Assembly (NCBI RefSeq): GCF_001422545.1
Contig: NZ_LMLE01000012.1
Location: 1-64,000 of the forward strand
Source of the DNA: Pedobacter sp. Leaf41
GTDB taxonomy: Bacteria; Bacteroidota; Bacteroidia; Sphingobacteriales; Sphingobacteriaceae
Length of the DNA: 64,000 bases
Reading direction: 5' to 3'
The notes under the pieces: model-generated
What the model was told of the DNA's origin: nothing
The model's input: the letters and a program-made list of their open reading frames with translations, nothing else
Databases searched by the model: none
Part shown: positions 58,937-64,000 of the stretch, piece by piece
Numbering within the stretch: position 1 is the stretch's first letter
Layout: every line of letters starts with the position of its first letter
Translations under genes and position numbers: made by a program

Positions 58937-61384
58937 ATGACCCGACTTTGCGCACTCATCCTTCTTTGTAGTTTAACTCAGCTGGCAATAGCACAACAAT
59001 ATACGGTTAGCGGAACAATTAAGGATACAGGCGGACAACCAGTTCCTTTTGCATCAGTTTACATTAAAAATACCACTACCGGAACATCGGCAAATGTTGA
59101 TGGGAAATACGCTATTAAACTTCAAAAAGGTGATTATATCATAAGCTACCGTGCAGTTGGCTACAAACAACAGGATTATAAAGTAAAGTTATCGGAAACC
59201 ATTAATAACGACGTGATCCTGGCCTCAGAAAGTTATACCCTTGAAAATGTGACCATTAAAGGTAATGCCGAAGACCCGGCATTTGAGATTATTAGAAAAG
59301 CCATAAAGCAGCGCAAAATACATTTGGAAGAGGTAAAAGCCTTTACCTGCGATGTTTATATTAAGGGCGTACAAAAGTTAAAAGGCGCACCCAAGAAATT
59401 TATGGGAAGAGATATTCAAAAGGTTATGGAATTGGATTCGAACCGACAAGGGATTCTTTACCTCTCTGAATCAAACAGTAAATTTAGTTTCCGCAGACCT
59501 AATGATGTTCATGAAGAGATGATTTCTTCGAAAGTGGCCGGAAGAAATAATGCTTTCAGTTTCAACAAGGCTTCTGATTTAATTATCAATTTTTATGATA
59601 ATTATCTACTGGAAAACAAGCTCAGTGCAAGAGGTTTTATTTCGCCTATTGCAGATAATGCCCTGTTTTATTACAAATATAAGCTGGTTGGCGAATCGAA
59701 AGAAAACGGCGAATTGATCCATAAAATTCAAGTGATTCCACGAAGGGAGAACGATCCTGTTTTTAGAGGCTACATTTATATTATAGATGAAAGCTGGAGA
59801 ATTTACAATACGGATGTTTACCTGACGGAGAAATCTGGCATCAATTTTATCGACACGCTAAATATTAATCAGCAATTCACGAAAGTCAAAGACACTTACA
59901 TGCCAACGAACATCAATTTTCAATTCGCCGGCAGCGTTTTAGGGTTTAAACTTGCAGGCTATTTTGTCGGCGTTTACAGCAATTATGATCTCGACCCTAA
60001 GTTCCCTAAAGACCGTTTCAATGGAGAAATATTAAAAATCACCAAATCGGTGAATAAAAAAGATTCCCTTTACTGGATCAATAATCGCCCTATTCCATTG
60101 ACTCCCGATGAGCAGGTAAACTATATCAAAAAAGACAGTATCGCGAAGCGGAAAGAGTCGAAAGTTTATTTGGATTCGTTGGAGAAAGAGAACAATGAGT
60201 TTAAGATCACTAAATTATTACTCAGGGGCTATAGCCAGAACGATCGCTATCATAAACAGTATTTAAGTTTTGATCCTGTTTTAAAATCCATCTTTTATAA
60301 TACCGTGGAGGGATTTGCCATTAAATATGGAGTAACTTATCGACAGGATTTCGAAAACAGACGTTCCTATTCCATCAGACCGGAGCTGAGATACGGTTTT
60401 GCCAACAAAAAGTTAACCGGAAGCTTAACCGGAAATTATTATTACGATCCATTGAAACGTGCCTCTTTTGGCGGCTCTTTCGGTAACGGAATTTTTGATT
60501 TAAACAACCTGGGTTCGATGACCCCCCTGGGAAATACCATTAACTCTTTACTTTACGAAAAGAATTTCCCGAAATTTTACGAAAAAAGCTTTGTGAGTTT
60601 ATATACCACAAGAGAGTTGGCCAGCGGCTTACAGGCCAGTTTAAGTGCAGATTATAGTAAAAGCAACACCTTAACCAACAGCACAGATTTTAAGTTTTTT
60701 GATGCGAAAGACAGGGAGTTTACCTCTAACAATCCATTCTCTCCAAATGCAGAAATACCACTTTTCCCTACCTATAAATCATTTAGCGCAACGGCAAGTT
60801 TAACCTATACCATCGGACAAAAATACATTACCCGCCCTGATGGAAAGTTTTATACCGAATCTAACTTCCCTAAAATTACGGTGTTGTATAAAAAAGGATT
60901 TAATGGTGTTTTCGGTAGCGATATTGATTATGATTTTGCTAAAGTTGAAATAGCGCAAGACCGGATAGGTTTAGGTTTATGGGGTTATACTTCCTTCCTT
61001 GTTGGTGCCGGAAAATTCCTGAATAATGACAAGGTTTATTACCCGGAATACAAACATTTTGCCGGTAACATTTCTACCATCTTCCCACCAAACTTAAGGA
61101 AGTTTCAGTACCTCGATTTCTATCAGTTTAGCACCAATCAACAATATTTTGAAGCCCATGTTGAGCACAATTTTGCAGGCTTTTTCTTAAATAAAGTGCC
61201 ATTATTACGCAAAGCGAAGCTTGAGGAATTTATTGGTGGAGGCTATTTATCATCACCTGAAAAAAGAAATTACAAGGAATTTTACTTCGGTATACAACGA
61301 TTGGTACTCAGAGTGAGTTATGGCTTTGCTTATGATGGCCCAACAAAATTAACGCAAGGATTTAGAATAGCGTACGGTTTTTAA
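58937..61384 (+). CDS. DUF5686 and carboxypeptidase-like regulatory domain protein
   Basis: An 815-residue outer-membrane protein. The signal peptide ends near AIAQQ (about 20). A carboxypeptidase-regulatory-like domain spans about 21-105 (TVSGTIKDTGGQPVPFASVYIKN). A DUF5686 region follows with EIIRKAIKQRKIHLEEVKAFTCDVYIKG. The C-terminal half is a barrel ending in FRIAYGF. The family is widespread in Bacteroidota and of unknown function, possibly envelope-related. It is monocistronic with its own terminator. Confidence 0.87.
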   Translation: MTRLCALILLCSLTQLAIAQQYTVSGTIKDTGGQPVPFASVYIKNTTTGTSANVDGKYAIKLQKGDYIISYRAVGYKQQDYKVKLSETINNDVILASESYTLENVTIKGNAEDPAFEIIRKAIKQRKIHLEEVKAFTCDVYIKGVQKLKGAPKKFMGRDIQKVMELDSNRQGILYLSESNSKFSFRRPNDVHEEMISSKVAGRNNAFSFNKASDLIINFYDNYLLENKLSARGFISPIADNALFYYKYKLVGESKENGELIHKIQVIPRRENDPVFRGYIYIIDESWRIYNTDVYLTEKSGINFIDTLNINQQFTKVKDTYMPTNINFQFAGSVLGFKLAGYFVGVYSNYDLDPKFPKDRFNGEILKITKSVNKKDSLYWINNRPIPLTPDEQVNYIKKDSIAKRKESKVYLDSLEKENNEFKITKLLLRGYSQNDRYHKQYLSFDPVLKSIFYNTVEGFAIKYGVTYRQDFENRRSYSIRPELRYGFANKKLTGSLTGNYYYDPLKRASFGGSFGNGIFDLNNLGSMTPLGNTINSLLYEKNFPKFYEKSFVSLYTTRELASGLQASLSADYSKSNTLTNSTDFKFFDAKDREFTSNNPFSPNAEIPLFPTYKSFSATASLTYTIGQKYITRPDGKFYTESNFPKITVLYKKGFNGVFGSDIDYDFAKVEIAQDRIGLGLWGYTSFLVGAGKFLNNDKVYYPEYKHFAGNISTIFPPNLRKFQYLDFYQFSTNQQYFEAHVEHNFAGFFLNKVPLLRKAKLEEFIGGGYLSSPEKRNYKEFYFGIQRLVLRVSYGFAYDGPTKLTQGFRIAYGF

Positions 61385-61392
61385 AAGGTAAG

Positions 61393-61416
61393 AGGTTGCA
61401 GGAAAACCTGCAACCT
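61393..61416 (+). terminator. Terminator after DUF5686 gene
   Basis: AGGTTGCAGG (61393-61402) and CCTGCAACCT (61407-61416) pair perfectly around AAAA, followed by a T-rich stretch ending in TTTTTTT. Confidence 0.88.
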
Positions 61417-61430
61417 TTGCCTTTTTTTAT

Positions 61431-61465
61431 TATCTTTGCCCCGCTTTAAACGCCGTTTGCAACGG
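61431..61465 (+). promoter_or_regulatory. Promoter and leader hairpin of trhO
   Basis: TATCTTTG (61431-61438) matches the -7 consensus. A CCGTT/AACGG hairpin with a 3-base loop lies in the leader at 61453-61465, 13 bases before the ATG. Confidence 0.5.
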
Positions 61466-61478
61466 TATCAACAGCGTT

Positions 61479-62432
61479 ATGAAAAAATATCAAACACTAC
61501 TTTACTATTGCTATAGTCACATAGCAGAGGCAGAACAATTTGCTGCCGATCACCTTAAATTTTGTAAATCATTGGATTTAGTTGGCCGTATCATAGTGGC
61601 TGATGAAGGTTTAAATGGCACTGTTTCTGGCAGCCCCGAATCGTGTGAGGCTTACATGAAAGCCATCCATGCGGATGAGCGTTTTGCGAAAACAGAATTT
61701 AAAATTGATGAGGTGGAAGAACCATCTTTCCTGAAAATGCATTGCCGTTATAAATCGGAGATTGTTCATTCTGGTTTACGCGATACTTCAATCATCAATC
61801 CAAATGAGAAAACAGGAAAACATCTGGAACCTACAGAATTCATGAAAATGAAGGATGATGAAGATGTGGTCATTCTAGATGTTCGCTCAAATTATGAGCA
61901 TAATTTAGGGAAGTTTAAAAATGCTATTACCCTTGATATTGAAAATTTCAGAGATTTTCCGGATCAGATTAACCAGCTCGCCCAATATAAAGACAAAAAG
62001 ATTTTAACCTATTGCACCGGCGGTATTAAGTGTGAGAAAGCTTCTGCGCTGTTGCTGCATCATGGTTTTAATGATGTGTATCAATTGCATGGTGGGATCA
62101 TCAAATATGGCAAGGAAGCTGGCGGAAAGGATTTTGAAGGCAAATGTTATGTTTTCGATAACCGTATTGCCGTGGATGTGAATCAGGTAAATCCAACGGT
62201 CGTTTCAGTTTGTTATAACTGTGGAAAAACCACACCTAAAATGATCAACTGCGCTAATCCAGAGTGCAATGAGCACATTACGCAGTGCGATGAATGCGGC
62301 GAAGAATTACAAGGATGTTGTTCAACAGCCTGCACTACGAATCCGCGTAGACGGCCTTATGATGGAACCGGATACTATGTAAAAGTACCACAACCGGTTG
62401 CTAAAAAGATAGCGGAAACATCAGTAGTTTAA
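61479..62432 (+). CDS. trhO: tRNA uridine(34) hydroxylase, rhodanese-type
   Basis: A 317-residue enzyme of the TrhO/YceA group that makes 5-hydroxyuridine at the wobble position of tRNA. An acylphosphatase-like N-terminal domain covers about 1-95 (IIVADEGLNGTVSGS). The rhodanese domain covers about 120-220 (VILDVRSNYEHNLGKF) with the active Cys 179 in TYCTGGIKCEKA. The C-terminus has a cysteine cluster (CYNCGKTTPKMINCANPECN, then CDECG), likely zinc-binding. The length is normal. Confidence 0.93.
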   Translation: MKKYQTLLYYCYSHIAEAEQFAADHLKFCKSLDLVGRIIVADEGLNGTVSGSPESCEAYMKAIHADERFAKTEFKIDEVEEPSFLKMHCRYKSEIVHSGLRDTSIINPNEKTGKHLEPTEFMKMKDDEDVVILDVRSNYEHNLGKFKNAITLDIENFRDFPDQINQLAQYKDKKILTYCTGGIKCEKASALLLHHGFNDVYQLHGGIIKYGKEAGGKDFEGKCYVFDNRIAVDVNQVNPTVVSVCYNCGKTTPKMINCANPECNEHITQCDECGEELQGCCSTACTTNPRRRPYDGTGYYVKVPQPVAKKIAETSVV

Positions 62433-62917
62433 TTTAACTGTTCTTTACTTTATAATTGATTATCATAACCTTTATTTCGTAAGTTTTTGTGGCGGTATCA
62501 TAACAACCGAATGTCATCCTGAGCCTGTCGAAAGACGCATTAAATTGTTTGAAATAGCGTTTCGACAAGCTTAACGTGACAATGTCTGCGGCGAATTGAT
62601 TTATAATACAGCCACCGAAAATAATACAAGCGCAGGTATATTCCACCGCTTTATTCTGTGCTTTTTTGATTTTGATGAACTTCGTTTTGACCAAACTACT
62701 ATCAGGTTTGATTGAGTCAACATGATCATCGAATTACTAATGGTTTGTCCCTTCCTGAAAAAAAATTACATAGAAAATTTTTTTTAGGAGGGGACAAAGC
62801 CTGTAACAAGATGAACAGAAATAAGTACGGGAGACCACAAAAATAATGTCTTTTAAAAAATACCGCGTATCTTTATAACTTTATCTTTTGGTCCCAAACA
62901 ATCTAAAACAGTATACA
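62433..62917. other. Non-coding spacer with REP-like element
   Basis: No gene is supported here. The 86-residue minus-strand frame at 62434-62694 is the translation of a REP-like inverted repeat. The right half is AT-rich and probably carries the promoter of the following gene (TATCTTTA and TATCTTTT near 62868-62889). A short run of T at 62778-62787 has no clear stem. Confidence 0.55.
62513..62580. repeat. REP-like inverted repeat
   Basis: The arms 62513-62533 and 62560-62580 are reverse complements at 16 of 21 positions, with TGTCGAAA/TTTCGACA perfect. The left arm begins GTCATCCTGA, as at 770-778. It is an intergenic dispersed repeat. Confidence 0.6.
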
Positions 62918-64000
62918 TTGACAGAGTTAGTTCAAGAGAACAAGGCTGTAAGCCAAAGTATTGATTTCTATAAAATCTTCAGGGTATTTTTGAGTCGTTG
63001 GTATTGGGTTGCTTTTACCGTAACCGTTGCACTTTGCGGGGCATGGCTTTATTTATGGTACACCCCTCCTATTTATCAGACCGGTGCATCATTAAAATTA
63101 GAAGATAGCAACCCTGCTATTAGCACAGGTGGCCAGGCAGCCATGCAAAATTATAACTACACCGACAAAATACAGGCAGAGAGTTTTACCATTCGCAGCA
63201 ATGAGGTAATTGCAAATGCTGTTAAAACACTTGATTATAAAATTAGCTATTACCTGAAAGGCCGTGTGAGAACGACAGAGCTTTACCCAAATGTGCCTTT
63301 CGTTATCGAAATTATTAAGCAAGACAGCGTAAATTTTGGCAGATCACTATATTCTGTTAAAGGAATTGACAATCAGAGTTTTCAAATTTCTTCGGCTGAT
63401 AACGAGGATGCAAAATCTATTTTAAAATACGGTCAGCGCATAGATATGGGAAATATGACCTTTCGGATTAAAGATAAAATCCCGGTTAACAGCACCTATC
63501 AATTCAAATTTAATAGCAAAGAAGATTTTATTGGTCGTGCAATGGGCGGCTTAAACATAGGCGAAGCTGCCCGTTTTACCAACGTAATGAGCTTAAGCCA
63601 AACAGATGCCAATGCCGTTTTTGCTGCAGATATCTTAAATGCGATCATGAAGGAATACGTGAAGTATGATGTAATTCAGCGAAGAAGATCAGCCAGGCAA
63701 ACAGTAGATTTTATTGACAATCAACTCGGTTTTATCAATACCGAGGCAGGAAAATCAGGCAGTACGCTAGCCAATTATAAAACACAAAATAAGATGGTCG
63801 ACATGAGTTCCTCTACTGCGATGACAGTTGGGAAACTTGCAGACTTTGAAAAACAGAAAACAGAACTCAACCTTAAATTGCTGGGCATTAAACAGCTGGA
63901 AGAACAGATCAACAACAACAGAAATAAAGTAGAAATTGGGGTTGATTTAGAAGGCGATTTAAGTACAGGTTTAGGTGCACTGGTTACGCAGCTCAACACA
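62918..64000 (+). CDS. Wzz/Wzc-type polysaccharide chain-length or tyrosine-kinase protein (partial)
   Basis: The frame is open from 62879 to the window end and the 3' part is missing. No ATG gives the full N-terminus; TTG at 62918 yields MTELVQENKAVSQSIDFYKI, which suits the family. One membrane helix lies at about 29-49 (VAFTVTVALCGAWLYLWY), followed by a YQTGASLKLEDS segment typical of Wzz domains. A long periplasmic helical region follows (RRSARQTVDFIDNQLGFINTE, ADFEKQKTELNLKLLG). This matches exopolysaccharide co-polymerases, often fused to a BY-kinase, which would lie beyond the edge. It suggests a polysaccharide cluster to the right. Confidence 0.82.
   Translation, partial: MTELVQENKAVSQSIDFYKIFRVFLSRWYWVAFTVTVALCGAWLYLWYTPPIYQTGASLKLEDSNPAISTGGQAAMQNYNYTDKIQAESFTIRSNEVIANAVKTLDYKISYYLKGRVRTTELYPNVPFVIEIIKQDSVNFGRSLYSVKGIDNQSFQISSADNEDAKSILKYGQRIDMGNMTFRIKDKIPVNSTYQFKFNSKEDFIGRAMGGLNIGEAARFTNVMSLSQTDANAVFAADILNAIMKEYVKYDVIQRRRSARQTVDFIDNQLGFINTEAGKSGSTLANYKTQNKMVDMSSSTAMTVGKLADFEKQKTELNLKLLGIKQLEEQINNNRNKVEIGVDLEGDLSTGLGALVTQLNT

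Noticed and set aside
62434..62694. 86-residue minus-strand frame
   Set aside because: Its middle is the translation of the REP-like repeat at 62513-62580, a common cause of false genes.

Overview
The window is chromosomal DNA of a Bacteroidota bacterium, most likely a Pedobacter-like member of the Sphingobacteriaceae. The evidence is an AT-rich genome, TAnnTTTG -7 boxes, a SusC/SusD pair, a type IX secretion C-terminal sorting domain, GLPGLI-family proteins, a 7TM-DISM sensor, DUF5686 and DUF6089 barrels, two OmpH/Skp genes after bamA, and a ubiE-porT pair. I saw no rRNA, tRNA, CRISPR array, phage or complete IS element with ends.

Layout. 1-975 is non-coding and repeat-rich. 976-9782 (minus) is an envelope cluster reading leftward: alpha/beta hydrolase, CBS protein, nadK, DUF6089 barrel, uppS, bamA, two ompH genes, a terminator, then murI. 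9978-16487 holds yqeY-like, SDR, porT-like and ubiE (minus), then engB, a UbiA-family prenyltransferase and an M3 peptidase (plus). 16488-17011 is repeat-rich. 17012-23191 holds an MFS exporter, an amino-acid permease coupled to a REP-associated transposase, a 52-residue membrane protein and kup. 23368-30922 holds housekeeping genes, a split transketolase and an ECF sigma/NYFD-repeat/Spy-like operon. 30954-36420 holds an outer-membrane barrel, two GLPGLI genes and a small secreted protein, divergent from an orphan LytTR regulator. 36450-39845 holds an aminotransferase and a two-component system. 39907-48043 is a polysaccharide utilisation locus (PUL): a 7TM-DISM regulator ending in an IS1595-transposase-like zinc ribbon and HTH, then susC, susD and a GH30 glycosidase. 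48163-62432 is mostly housekeeping (RluA, panB, carA, an ABC exporter, TetR, pheS, kbl, DUF5686, trhO). A Wzz/Wzc-type gene with a TTG start runs off the right edge.

Most interesting points. (1) The PUL regulator appears to be a membrane sensor carrying the DNA-binding part of a domesticated transposase. The 11-mer TAAGCGTATCA occurs once, inverted, at its own promoter and twice upstream of susC, so it is a candidate operator. (2) The RAYT transposase carries a 27-bp perfect inverted repeat, made of two REP-like hairpins, in frame inside its own coding sequence. (3) Many intergenic spacers are built from short words in exact 7-bp (sometimes 8- or 11-bp) phase, with a different word at each locus. 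(4) A small secreted protein, tandem GLPGLI genes and a barrel sit opposite a LytTR regulator whose upstream region has direct repeats spaced 21 bp.

All calls come from reading the sequence; no database search was possible.
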